NCBI GenBank assembly: GCA_022818135.1
Contig: JAFMSR010000012.1
Location: 6,387,358-6,451,357 of the forward strand
Length of the DNA stretch: 64,000 nt
Source: Saxidomus purpurata
Lineage: Eukaryota; Mollusca; Bivalvia; Venerida; Veneridae
Direction of reading: 5' to 3'
Notes under the pieces: generated by a model
What the model saw: the letters and a program-made list of their open reading frames with translations, nothing else
The model's database searches: none
What the model was told of the DNA's origin: nothing
Shown here: positions 45,401-52,589 of the stretch, one piece after another
Position numbering within the stretch: position 1 is the stretch's first letter
How the letters are laid out: every line of letters starts with the position of its first letter
Translations under genes and position numbers: made by a program

Positions 45401-46454
45401 TATCTGTGTATGTACATGGCATTGTAAGCGTCATATGAATTAGACATGAATATATCTCGGTTTACAATAGTTTGTCAGGTTGAATATTCAAGTATTGATT
45501 TGTAAGTAGAAAAATCTACTTATTAATGCAAAAAATACTCAGCTACATTATATTCTAGTCACAGCTGTTTGTTAAATCACCCACACTAAAAGTTCTGTTT
45601 TTCTTCTGTACCAGTCAACTCTCCGCCTACATTTATATAATGTACATGTATGTTTTTCTCAGAGTATGAATGATGCACATTATTGTTTGGATTCAACACG
45701 ATGAATGTATAAATGATGAACAAATGATAAATTCCATTTAAATACATGTTTGACAAACAACACCTATAGTTAAGTGTAAGCACTGCTGGGGGGTGTCAGA
45801 TTCCAGATTTCTTTTATTCTGGTCGATAACTTATGATTGCCAGTTTACATGTATCATACTGTCATTGGTCTGGTATAACCGATCTTAACCAGCTAGCAGA
45901 GGGACGCATCAAAAGTGACCCTTTAAAGTAGATGACAGCTTAATTGTCCCGGGTAGTTGGAGAAAAAGAGAAAAAGAGAAAATGCCCATCCTTGTGCATA
46001 CATCGGATATACTGCCATATATTTGATACCATTGTTGATGTGTGATTTAAAAAAAAACACATTAATGTTGTCATTCAATACTTTAAAGCATCCACTTAGG
46101 AGTGATAAAAACCAGCAGATGAACTAGATTTGTCTGCATGTATACATGCAATACTGTTTTTGGTGAATTTAAAAAATGTGTGTTGATTCATATAATTATC
46201 ATAAGGAATATGTGAAAAACTATAACTGATATATTGATGTTGCTTGTTTAGGGATGAGTACAGTTCCTGAGGTGTTGGTCGCCAACCACTGTGGAATGGA
46301 AGTATGTGGTATAACTCTCATAACCAACAAATGTGTGATGGAATACGACTCCACGCAAGTCGCCAACCATGAAGAAGTACTGGAAACTGGACAAAAACGT
46401 GCTAAAGACCTGCAGAAACTCATTGGTGCCATAGTGACACAGTTGGGCGACTAG
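21437..46454 (+). CDS. PNP: Purine nucleoside phosphorylase gene (six coding exons)
   Basis: Cytosolic trimeric PNP cleaves (deoxy)inosine and (deoxy)guanosine with phosphate to give the free base plus (deoxy)ribose-1-phosphate, in purine salvage. Exons at 21437-21483, 28237-28406, 43548-43651, 44138-44313, 45152-45342 and 46252-46454 join in frame through GT-AG introns to 296 codons plus TAG; human PNP has 289. Seen in the product: the phosphate loop CGSGLGG at 43-49, PGHAGR at 74-79, [10 protein letters not shown] at 94-103, VTNAAGG at 125-131, GPSFETV at 209-215, GMSTVPEV at 230-237 and LITNK at 252-256. By alignment to the human enzyme these keep Ser45, Arg96, His98, Tyr100, Ala128, Phe212, Glu213, Met231, Ser232, Thr254, Asn255 and His269. 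The Glu213/Asn255 pair predicts preference for 6-oxopurines. Introns are full of repeats. The family and exon structure are strongly supported; the first exon used is less certain. Confidence 0.95.
21484..22124. other. PNP intron 1, no recognised feature
   Basis: Overlapping short open frames on both strands at 21669-21947 show no domain. Confidence 0.4.
22125..22280 (-). repeat. tRNA-derived SINE
   Basis: On the minus strand: A box TGGTTAAGGTG (about 22257-22247) and B box GGGTTCGAGCCCC (about 22223-22211) at tRNA-like spacing, followed by a non-tRNA body. Good polymerase III promoter match. Lies in the first PNP intron. Confidence 0.75.
22281..23170. other. PNP intron 1, no recognised feature
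   Basis: AT-rich intron sequence. The 70-codon minus frame at 22704-22916 has no recognisable domain. Confidence 0.4.
23175..23430. repeat. Minisatellite with 60-bp higher-order unit
   Basis: CTTCACCAGAACTCTGGTTG is repeated about nine times. Successive copies alternate between a short CCTG spacer and a longer CCACTACACATTAAACA spacer, giving a roughly 60-bp unit. CCAGAACTCTGG is a near-perfect palindrome. The sequence recalls CATGCAGAACTCTGGTTGCT of the pearl-like core, a possible origin. Confidence 0.85.
23560..23690. repeat. Cryptic simple repeat (TTGCTAT/TTGCCAA-rich)
   Basis: Loose repetition of ATTGCTATTTGCTTATTGCC-like words without a fixed period. Confidence 0.5.
23950..24400 (+). 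mobile_element. Pearl-like element fragment with G14 run
   Basis: A run of 14 G (23967-23980) precedes CTTGTCTGTCCGTCCATC. Then two to three units of about 115 bp follow (CTCCAAAACCCCTGGTCAGA, TTTAATGATACTTCA, AGGTCAAAGGTCAAGGTCAC). Incomplete at the 3' end. Confidence 0.65.
24401..26609. other. PNP intron 1 with SINE scraps
   Basis: 24815-24960 belongs to the SINE family at 2690. 25215-25280 shows a tRNA-like B box on the minus strand (ACGGTTCAAGTTCC). 25310-25400 resembles 45940-46010 (GTCCCGGGTAG, GTGCATAC). 25680-25890 holds two copies of CCCAGGYATNATAAAGTGGTCAG. No gene. Confidence 0.5.
26610..28180. repeat. 39/41-bp minisatellite in PNP intron 1
   Basis: About 38 copies of a unit such as CACACAGCCATTATACAAAC plus CCTACAACTCACAAACAGC. 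It occurs as 39- and 41-nt variants that differ by AA in the A-run. The + strand is almost free of stops, giving a 540-codon frame rich in His, Thr, Asn and Gln. Length variants shift frame freely and the flanks are intronic, so it is not coding. It ends about 55 bp before the exon 2 acceptor. Confidence 0.95.
28237..28406 (+). CDS. PNP: PNP coding exon 2
   Basis: Acceptor TGTGTTTCAG ends at 28236 and donor GTAAGG starts at 28407. The 170 nt run from phase 2 to phase 1. They encode residues 16-72: YSYEDVE, then the first strand and phosphate-binding loop [10 protein letters not shown] with Ser45, then FPVST. A 1.5-kb AC-rich minisatellite ends only about 55 bp before the acceptor, leaving little room for branch point and polypyrimidine tract. 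Confidence 0.96.
28560..28860 (+). repeat. Dispersed repeat shared with 62990-63290
   Basis: GGGTACTAACAAAACTTTTA, GAAAAGGTGATTTGTCGG and GCATATGAGCCTGCTGTAAA find counterparts at 63027-63290 in the same order and strand. No tandem core. Confidence 0.6.
28883..29012. repeat. Hairpin repeat, arms about 60 bp
   Basis: AGGTTATTGAACTTGTATGG through GGCGGGAACAA pairs with its complement ending GTTCAATAACCT. About five mismatches over 62 positions. It directly follows the repeat at 28560-28860. Confidence 0.85.
29013..29482. other. PNP intron 2, no recognised feature
   Basis: AT-rich sequence between two repeats, with no domain-bearing open frame. Confidence 0.4.
29483..30740 (+). mobile_element. 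Pearl-like element (ATGCCCCCGA family) with 178-bp tandem core
   Basis: Left end ATGCCCCCGAAGGG and right end CTTTCGGGGGCAT (30698-30710) are inverted. A GTCTGTCCGTCTGACC-type leader (29517-29558) follows the left end. The core has six tandem units of 177-178 bp (starts near 29591, 29768, 29946, 30124, 30302, 30480). Each carries TTCGTGTCCGGACTGTAACT and AAAGGTCAAGGTCA. It finishes ACAGCTCTTGTTTT. The three central units are nearly identical. Open frames inside repeat every 178 bp and are artefacts. Confidence 0.88.
30741..31195. other. PNP intron 2, no recognised gene
   Basis: AT-rich with a small hairpin at about 30830-30910 (GTACAGCTGGTAGC ... GTGCTGTAC). Nothing coding. Confidence 0.4.
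31197..32365 (+). mobile_element. Pearl-like element, AGCTCACC family, copy 1
   Basis: Begins TTTTTAGCTCACCTGGCACA with the palindrome TGGCACAAAGTGCCA. A GTCTGTCCGTCCGTCC leader and a unique lead (ACATCTCCTCTGAAACCACT) follow. Then come about five core units of roughly 165 bp (CACAAGGCCTAGAGCTTAGA, GGTCAAAATTGACC). It closes CAGGTGAGCAATAAAGGGCC plus CTCTTGTT. Terminal AGCTCACCTG and CAGGTGAGC are inverted. Confidence 0.88.
32366..32724 (+). repeat. Fragment of another pearl-like family
   Basis: ACTATCAAAGCTATCACTTT and the surrounding text recur at 35175 onward. Starts with a TCGTCGTCGTTGTC run. No closing end. Confidence 0.5.
32725..33711 (+). mobile_element. Pearl-like element, AGCTCACC family, copy 2
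   Basis: TTTTTAGCTCACCTGACTAC at the start; about four core units; ends AGGTGAGCGATATAGGGCCA plus CTCTTGTTT. It lacks the full CACAAAGTGCCA palindrome and most of the GTCC leader. Confidence 0.85.
33750..35155 (+). mobile_element. Pearl-like element, AGCTCACC family, copy 3
   Basis: It closely matches copy 1, including the immediate upstream flank (TTGTCTGATTTTTTAGCTCA versus TCGTCTGATTTTTAGCTCA), with two more core units. Ends CAGGTGAGCGATATAGGGCC plus CTCTTGTT. Likely generated with copy 1 by local duplication. Confidence 0.88.
35156..35895 (+). mobile_element. Pearl-like element fragment with about 130-bp units
   Basis: Units with AGGTCAAGGTCA, ACTAAAAATAGGAAAACTG-like runs, and TATTCAATATCT followed by CATAATGTAAC. 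Ends GTAGTGCTCTTGTTA. The 5' end is missing or displaced by copy 3. Confidence 0.6.
36099..37570 (+). mobile_element. Pearl-like element (TATCCCCCG family), outer of a nest
   Basis: Left end TTATCCCCCGTCGCATTGGC; right end GCGGCGGGGGATATAGCTGT then CTTGTTT at 37531-37569. Inside are four core units (GATGAAA, TGGTCA-GATGTTCACCTCAT-like, CCATGATCTGG). A second element sits inside at 36751-37430. Confidence 0.8.
36751..37430 (+). mobile_element. Pearl-like element (AGCTCGAC family), nested
   Basis: Left AGCTCGACTTTTCGAAGAAA and right AAAAAAGTCGAGCGCGCTGT then CAGCTCTTGTTT. Core units carry CTTGGTTAAGTTTTTCGTAC and TTTGAGATATTACTTTGAAA. It lies wholly within the element at 36099-37570. Flanking CTTTTT and TTCTTTT suggest insertion at a T-rich site with no clear duplication. 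Confidence 0.82.
37571..37846. other. PNP intron 2, short TTAACTACTTTAACTG repeats
   Basis: 37668-37750 holds five imperfect copies of TTAACTACTTTAACTGT. Nothing else. Confidence 0.6.
37847..39516. mobile_element. Pogo/Tc1-like DNA element remnant (TA target site)
   Basis: CAGTCAAACTTGTCCATGCG at 37847 and its inverted partner TACAAGTTTGACTG ending at 39516 are each flanked by TA (37845-37846, 39517-39518), as in Tc1/mariner-pogo insertions. Subterminal AAGCGACC/GGTCGC words occur on both sides. No transposase. A pearl-like element occupies most of the interior. Confidence 0.8.
38041..39233 (+). mobile_element. Pearl-like element (ATCCCCCCGCC family), nested in pogo-like element
   Basis: Left ATCCCCCCGCCGAAGGCG and right GGCGGGGGGAT (39197-39207), then CATGGCTCTTGTTT. 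CGTCCGTCCGTCCGTCCC leader at 38086-38101. Five or six core units of roughly 170 bp, very similar to one another (GGAGCATAACTCCAAAAGTA, GTAGGAAGTGCAGTGTGCAA). Confidence 0.88.
39698..40274. mobile_element. Inverted-repeat element with CAGTGTTCC ends (hAT-like MITE?)
   Basis: CAGTGTTCCAGCTATGCC at 39698 pairs with TAGCCGGAACACTG ending at 40274. The subterminal GGGCCTCTGC/GCAGAGGCCC and CCCTCTTAAAGGTGTG/CACACCTTTAAGAGGG pair too, giving arms of about 140 bp. CAGTG ends fit hAT, but no 8-bp target duplication was seen. Confidence 0.6.
40275..40580. other. PNP intron 2, no recognised feature
   Basis: AT-rich, unassigned. Confidence 0.4.
40581..41926 (+). mobile_element. Pearl-like element, AGCTCACC family, interrupted copy
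   Basis: Start TGTTTAGCTCACCTGGCACA; cores to about 41250; end CCAGGTGAGTGATATAGGTC plus CTCTTGTTT. From 41341 an insertion begins TA|CAGTAAAAACCCTCTGTACG, pogo-like, with ACGACCACCCCG words. Its right end may be CTG|TA at 41867-41869. Within it, CATACCAAAAAGATATTATA and following text is directly duplicated (41632 and 41811). Confidence 0.72.
42116..42771 (+). mobile_element. Pearl-like element (TTGAGCCGC family)
   Basis: Left TTGAGCCGC (42116-42124), right GCGGCTCAA (42740-42748) then TGTGGGCATCTAGT. Leader GTGTCCGTCCGAGTTCAGC. Three core units carry ACTTGGCACAAATGT, CATGAGAC and CTAAGGTCAAGGTCA. Unlike the other families, it does not end in CTCTTGTTT. Confidence 0.8.
42932..43150 (+). repeat. 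tRNA-derived SINE, copy 1
   Basis: A-box-like TGGTCGGGTGG (about 42943) and B-box-like GGGTTGGAACCCC (about 43006) followed by a body with AGTTGGCAGTTTCTTATG and CTAGTACTGGTTCTTCCCAG. The body recurs at 44787-44880. Confidence 0.7.
43298..43510 (+). mobile_element. Pearl-like fragment next to PNP exon 3
   Basis: TCAAATGATGTCTCCTCTGA, CATGCAGAACTCTGGTAGCT and CTAGAGCTTAGATATTTGG match the AGCTCACC family lead. It ends about 38 bp before the exon 3 start. Confidence 0.75.
43548..43651 (+). CDS. PNP: PNP coding exon 3
   Basis: Acceptor TTGTTAACAG ends at 43547; donor GTTGGT starts at 43652. The 104 nt encode residues 73-107: [11 protein letters not shown], then [10 protein letters not shown] with the phosphate and ribose ligands Arg96, His98 and Tyr100. 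The exon begins about 40 bp after a pearl-like repeat fragment in the intron. Confidence 0.96.
44138..44313 (+). CDS. PNP: PNP coding exon 4
   Basis: Acceptor AACATTACAG ends at 44137 and donor GTAAGG begins at 44314. The 176 nt encode residues 108-165 plus two bases of Arg166. They carry [15 protein letters not shown] (Ala128, phosphate/ribose contact), [10 protein letters not shown] and MPGF, ending in GPNDDR, all colinear with human PNP. Confidence 0.96.
44670..44890 (+). repeat. tRNA-derived SINE, copy 2 (PNP intron 4)
   Basis: A box TGGTTGAGTGG at about 44682-44692 matches consensus; the B box is decayed. The shared body is AGTTGGCAGTTTCCTATG and CTAGTACTGGTTCTTCCCAG. Confidence 0.7.
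45152..45342 (+). CDS. PNP: PNP coding exon 5
   Basis: Acceptor CTGCTTGCAG ends at 45151 and donor GTAATA starts at 45343. The 191 nt complete Arg166 and encode residues 167-229. They include FGPRFP and [12 protein letters not shown], which carries Phe212 (stacks on the base) and Glu213 (hydrogen-bonds N1 of the purine). Confidence 0.96.
45343..46251. other. PNP intron 5 with repeat scrap
   Basis: 45877-46015 resembles 25300-25400 (GTCCCGGGTAG, GAGAAAA, GTGCATAC). A tandem GAGAAAAA run lies at 45960-45980. No gene. Confidence 0.45.
46252..46454 (+). CDS. PNP: PNP coding exon 6 (last), TAG stop
   Basis: Acceptor CTTGTTTAG ends at 46251. The 203 nt complete Gly230 and encode residues 231-296 with Met231/Ser232, VANHCGM, LITNK (Thr254, Asn255) and ANHEEV (His269), then TAG at 46452-46454. 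The closest downstream AATAAA is at 46708; others are at 47782 and 52485. Confidence 0.96.
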
Positions 46455-49400
46455 ATCTGCTACACAAGTGAATGAACAGAGAATAACATTAAGAAAAGAA
46501 AGCAGCTAGATGGTCTTAATTTACAAACTACTGTAAAAGTCTTTATATTTTATGCTTACTAATGAAATTCTGTGTTATATCACTGAAATATAGAGTGATG
46601 ATATAGATTTCATATCAGTCACAGTGAGGGTGATATAGGTCTGCTGGAACTACTTTTTTAAGTAGTGCATATACATAATTTTGCTTTCGTTTTAATATTT
46701 AGCATAAAATAAAAAGAAAACGTGAATATATAGAGGATATTTGTTTGTTTTGAGTGGATATGGAATATATCTCAACTCAAAGTGATACAATTTTAACTCG
46801 CGCTTCCCGCTACTGAAAATATAACAATTGTATCACTTCTCTGTGAGATATATTCCATATCCACTCAAAACAAACAAATATCCTCTATATATTCACGGTT
46901 TTCTATATATTAGCACGTTTTTTAAATCTGAATGCCATTCCTGATACATATATTGTAGTTTGTAGAATTATGAATGATACAGAATTATCATCTTTGTTTA
47001 TATCAGATATCTAGAATATACTGATCATGTGCATAAAACAATTATTTTACTGAAAGAGCTTATCAAAAGTGCATTGGAGACCTATGGAAGGTTTTTCATC
47101 TAACATCTCCTGTCACATCAGCTGTAATGATTGCTCTACTGTACATTGTTACTGTTAAGTATACATATACCCAGCTTCTTTTGGCTTCATATACATTGCA
47201 TACTCGTATAATATTCACAATGATCGAATTTTCCCTATTTTCGCGAATTTCCCACTGAGCTAATTAAAAACTTGTAAAAGATTTATTTCACATACATTTA
47301 CTGTAGGAGAACTCTCCTTTTGGAAATTAAAAATTTGTGAACAAGTTGCTCCTGAATTGCGAAATTTAGTCATGTGAAAATTACTTATTTAACAGTATTA
47401 TAGAAGCATACAACAGATCACATACACTTACATAAACATTCTTTCAGTATGAAAAACAGGTACGCATTGCCATTATTTCTTCGCTAATGCTTTTTGTTTT
47501 TTTAACACTTTGCTTTCTTGTTACTCTGGCATGTTTGTGAAATAGACGTGTCTGTCTTATGATGAAGACAATGTCATGTGCACAGTGTGAGACACAGGGG
47601 CCTCTCTGTCATTTGTAGGATTAGAAAATTTCTGAATAGTGGTGAGAAATGTTGATAGTGTTAACAGTTACAGTCACTGTGATATAAAAAAATAAATTTA
47701 CTCTTGGGTATATTTTTGAAAAAAGTGGCAATGGATTTTCAAAACTCAGAGGGGACCTACGACACTGTCCTACTGTCAAGCAATAAAGTATATATGCTGT
47801 TTACGTCCTTTTACATTCATATTTTTGTTGTATAACATCAGTGTTAAAATCTTTGAGAGTTGTTGATCTGGTTTGAAGGATGTCAGATACATATTTTGTT
47901 ACATAGTTCAGCACATTTATTTATGCATATAAATGAGAGCAAAACTTCTGTAGCCAGCTGCGAAACAAACAGTACATTACTCTGCATTTCACATGAGGTA
48001 ACTTGATACTTACGAAAAATATACAAGCACAAATGTAACATCATAAAAAGATGTTGAGGAAGACTAGAATAAAGATGTTACACAAGACATTGATTGTATA
48101 AGACTTTTGATATACCATTTATTTTTTGGTAGCTACGTACTCAGTTTTAGTTTTTAAGGGATGTACTGGAAAGTTAACGTGTTTTTCTAATTCTCAGGGA
48201 TAATGAATAGTTCAACACATCTGGTTGGTTCAACACATCTGGTATGACCCTCTCTTGTTTCAGTTGCTTGTCTAGTAACTCTACAGGTTTTATAGGTGTA
48301 TGTTTTAGGTGTATGTTAAAGGTGTACTCTCACCTACTAAAGTTTATATTTCTTTCACTTGTAAAAGTGACATATCCGCTGTTTTCATTCCATTATTAGC
48401 ACACCCTGTTACAGTGTTTTTTTCTATAAAGATTGGCACCTCTTAAGTCATTTTGAGATTTATAACCTTGTCATAGGCTTGTTTTAGTGAAATTAAGTTT
48501 AAGACATATAAAGTTCTTTGAGAACTTGGGTTTTTGGTAAAGAATTAAAGAATTTAGCATCTGACATTAAAGCAGGCATGCATAGTGAAAGACCTTTCTG
48601 CAATGACATTGGAGTAGAGATGTTTATAAAAAGACATTTCTGCAATGAAATTTTTGAAGTTTTATATTTGATGCCACTATAAACATTCTTTGTAGCTTTT
48701 GCGCAGGTGTGTGCTTGGTTCATACATGATGGTTTTTATGTAGTCACTTACTAGTACATGTTTGATTTGTTATGTATATATGTATGTGTCATATATTTAT
48801 ACTGTTCTTGTAGGACAATAGGAGATGTTGGAGAAGGTGTTTTTGTATGAGTGGGATCATATTGTAACTGGCTGCCAGGATCCTTGATTAAGATACTAAA
48901 TAGTCTTCTCTTGTTTAAGCATCTGTACCATCCAGCCTGTCTTAAGATGTCAGCCCTTAGCTTAAGCAAGGAAAAGATTGGAATCTAACTGTGATTCTTT
49001 ATACACTTGTCCGGTGAATGCCCCATCCGCCAATTCAACTAACTAGCATAGTAAGTAGAAAAAGCAAATGTGAGGCACAAGAATGTAACAGCCATTTAAT
49101 CAAATAAAAGTTTAAAACAAGAGATCCTTTAGACAGGTTGGATGGTCTAGTTGAATTACTGGGCTTGGAAAGTGCTGTCTAGGTTTTGTGTGTTAATTAT
49201 TTTGGGGGAAAAATTTGGTTTTAATTCATTTTACATTTCATAATCTGACCATTTTAGAGAAATAATTAAGGAAAATGAAGGATCCATGTTTAACAGATAC
49301 AAATTTTAGTTTCAGTTAAGTTACAATTTACATTCATTGTTTTGTATGTTTTAACACTCTCAGTGCTAATCTTATTGTTGTAGTTTGTGATTGATAAAGT

Positions 49401-52400
49401 GTGACCTTAGGAGATTTCTGTGCCCAACCTTATTGAAAGTCAGTTTGCTGAAAGTAAATTAGGTTTTTTGTACAATCTGCAGCATACGCCAGTTTTCCTC
49501 TCTTTGTGCCAATGCTTACATTTGTCTCTGTTGAAACAGCCTCAAAACATAGTTTTATGCTGTAAAATGCTAGTCCATTCAGTATTGCAACATTTGCTGT
49601 GTTACAAAGTTTTGCTAATGCCTTTCATAATATTTGCATATTCAAATACATTTGTTTAGTAAGAGGGTTTTGATGGGTAAATAAGATTAACAGAATCTCA
49701 TTTATATATAGAAAGAACTTCCATCTTCTAAAACAGCTGCTTTTCCTGTTGGATTGTTCACCCTGATGAAGTCACCTGTGTTTATTTGTTAACCTTTTGG
49801 GATAGAATAATATACAGTTGTACTGCTCATGTATGACCACTTTACTACCGTTACTGCCTCTTGTTACTACAGCTCCTTTATTGTCATCATGGAACAAGCA
49901 CAACTTACAGGAAATCGCTTGATTTAATGATTTATCATTTTTACTAAGATATTTCATTAATTTATGCTTAACTGTTTTCATTAAAACTACACTACCACAC
50001 AGTGCTGTTGCTTTGAAACTTTAACTAAACATTGCTTTCAGTTTTAAAAAGTAAAATTTTTCCTATGTTTTTATCATACATGTATTTTATTGTTTGATGA
50101 TTATTGAAGTTTTAAAAATTTCCACAATTTTTCTGATTTTATATACCGGTAACCACTGAATCTCATTATTGGTATAAAATCTCTTTTTGTCTCCACACAT
50201 GTTGCTGCATCACTTTTATGTACAGCAAAACATATCAGATGTTTTACATACACCAGGATTCATGGTGACCTTACATCTAGAAACTGGTTGGTGGGTAGAA
50301 TTTGTGCATTCCACATGATTAGCGTTAAATGGTTGAAAGTTTTAAGTAGTATCTCTGGGGCCAAAGCTAAGCATTAGAGATGTAAAAATTAATATCTGTA
50401 GATACTTGTTACAGGGAATTCTTTGGTTTTCAATCACTCTCACATGTTTTATCATAATATCCCAGAAAGATACACTCAATACGTCTGTGTAAAAACCTAA
50501 CGTCTTACTTCATATTTTATTCTGTTGTTTGTTTGAATTGCATTTTCACAAGTTTGGTTATTCATTCGATTTTGTGTTCAGTATAAAAATGGAATTAACA
50601 AAAATATAGAAAAAAAAAGGTAAAAAAATGAAAACATGATAAGATAGTACAAGTGGATTTTAACTTCAGATGTACACATTTTGTTAGATTGTATATAATG
50701 ATATAACATCATACAGTACAGCAAGCTGTACCCCAGTACCACTGTTCACATACATAGCACATTATTGTATGCTCATCTCAGCTGAAGACTCTTGATGAGC
50801 TGTTAGTATGGCTGGGTGGTCCGCTGTCCATCGTCAACATTTCACTTAAAGCTATTCTTATCTGAAACTATTATGTCAGATTTTTAGCAAACTCATACTA
50901 CTTTATTTACTCTTGATTACAAATTGTATAAATTGTTCTTGAGACTCGTTCCAGATGGAATCAACCTTGGAAGAGAGAGAGGCAATGTTGAATTACCTGT
51001 GTCTTGGCTTAGGACACAGAATTACAGTGCTATAGTACACAGAACTATAGAATACTGCAATATTACAGTTCTACAGTCATAAATTACTATACAGTCGTAA
51101 AGTATAGAGTATAAAAAGTTTTAATAATATCTAGTAAGTGAGTACTCTAGAATACTACAGCACTATACAGTACCTTGAAAACTTGGCCACATAAAACTCA
51201 CTATTGACCACTTGAAATCCAGCTTGCTCAGGTGTGCGACATGGGGCGAACTTGGTCCGCTTGTTATCATATATAGTTGTGTTGATTTAGAAATATTTTG
51301 TCCATTTTTATCAGATACTTTGGATTTTGTTTTTCTTGTATACAATGTACATGTACTCTGTTTTATTGCCTTGGAGGGATATTTTTATTTATTTTGTTAT
51401 TAGCTTTTGAAGCTTTAAGGTGAAACTCACATAATTCATATCATATATTGGCTCTAAATTACATGTACTCTCAAGTTACTTTACTTCACTCTATTGTAAT
51501 ACATCACATATGTACATGTATGTTTTGAGGTTCAGTATACAATGTAACATGTACAATGTTTTAGTGCAATCAGTGTAGCACTTTCTTCACAGTGTACAAG
51601 ATGTTTCCTAAAGTAGTCAACATCCTCCCTCTATTGAGAGGGCTTTGAAAGCGTTTTACAATTGTCAACTAGTGTCTACATTATCAATACATTTCTATTG
51701 TCAAAACCAACCGTATTGGTTCAGTGTGAAGACAACATGTCAAGATTAGAGTACAAGTGGGTATGATCCGGATTCTAGACATTATCTAACAGAAGATCCA
51801 ATTCAGCAGTTTGCTTGTTTTCATGTGTTTACAACACTTCATTGTATGTCCCAGGGCCAGTTTACATTATGTACTTTAAAGTCACTGAGCCTTAACACCA
51901 GTCGTAGCTTTGCAGGCCAACTTATTTGCCGAGTTAAGTTCCATAACTCTACTGTACTTGCACAGGGAATAACAACCCTTTCATTTTTGTATGCATTGTT
52001 TACTAATACATAAGACAGTTAATTGAAATTTTAGGCGACAACATTCTAAAGTCAGTGTTATGGCTGGGATATTGGTAAATCTTTTTTATAGATTTAGTTT
52101 TGTATTGTTTAATTAGATAAGATGTTACATGTAAACAAATGTTAATTTTTGAGGAGTTTATCATTATTTAGTTAGGTATGAAAACTGAACGTACTTTCAC
52201 AGAAGCAGCTATTTCATTAGTTATGTTTTTTGTTCCAACTTTTGTGAGGGGAAGGGGTAGTGAACATGTATATGACCTTTTCAGTCTGTACATTTGTGAT
52301 TTGTGTACATTTTTTGTAACACATACTTTTGAAAGTATTTAAGGGTCTGAAACCTTTTATACCTGTATATGTTTTTAACAGCGTGTGAAGTTGTGCGCTT

Positions 52401-52520
52401 TGGATTTTGATTATTGCATTGTACTAAACAGGTTTAGTAAGTCATAGTATTCCCCGGTTTGTTATATGATCTACATGCTATATCAATAAATGTTCTGTTC
52501 TGAAAATCCTGAAGTTTCCA
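46455..52520 (+). other. PNP 3' region; possible very long 3' UTR
   Basis: Six kilobases downstream of the PNP stop, T-rich and poor in the pearl-like repeats that crowd the introns. AATAAA occurs at 46708-46713, 47782-47787 and 52485-52490. The last is followed directly by TGTTCTGTTCTG, a GU-rich element like those downstream of cleavage sites. It holds a hairpin (46721-46897), a SINE scrap near 50930-51000 and short cryptic repeats (51020-51170). No coding exon was recognised. Whether it is UTR or intergenic cannot be told from sequence alone. Confidence 0.35.
46721..46897. repeat. Hairpin repeat, arms about 54 bp
   Basis: CGTGAATATATAGAGGATAT through GGAATATATCTCA is matched by the complementary 46844-46897. 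Inner GTGATACAATT/AATTGTATCAC nests within. It is 270 bp past the PNP stop, so it could be transcribed in the 3' UTR. Confidence 0.88.
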
Positions 52521-52589
52521 TTTTGATTTGATATGAATAGCAATTGATACACCAAGGAATGTGAATATAGGAAACTTGACTTGTCTAGC

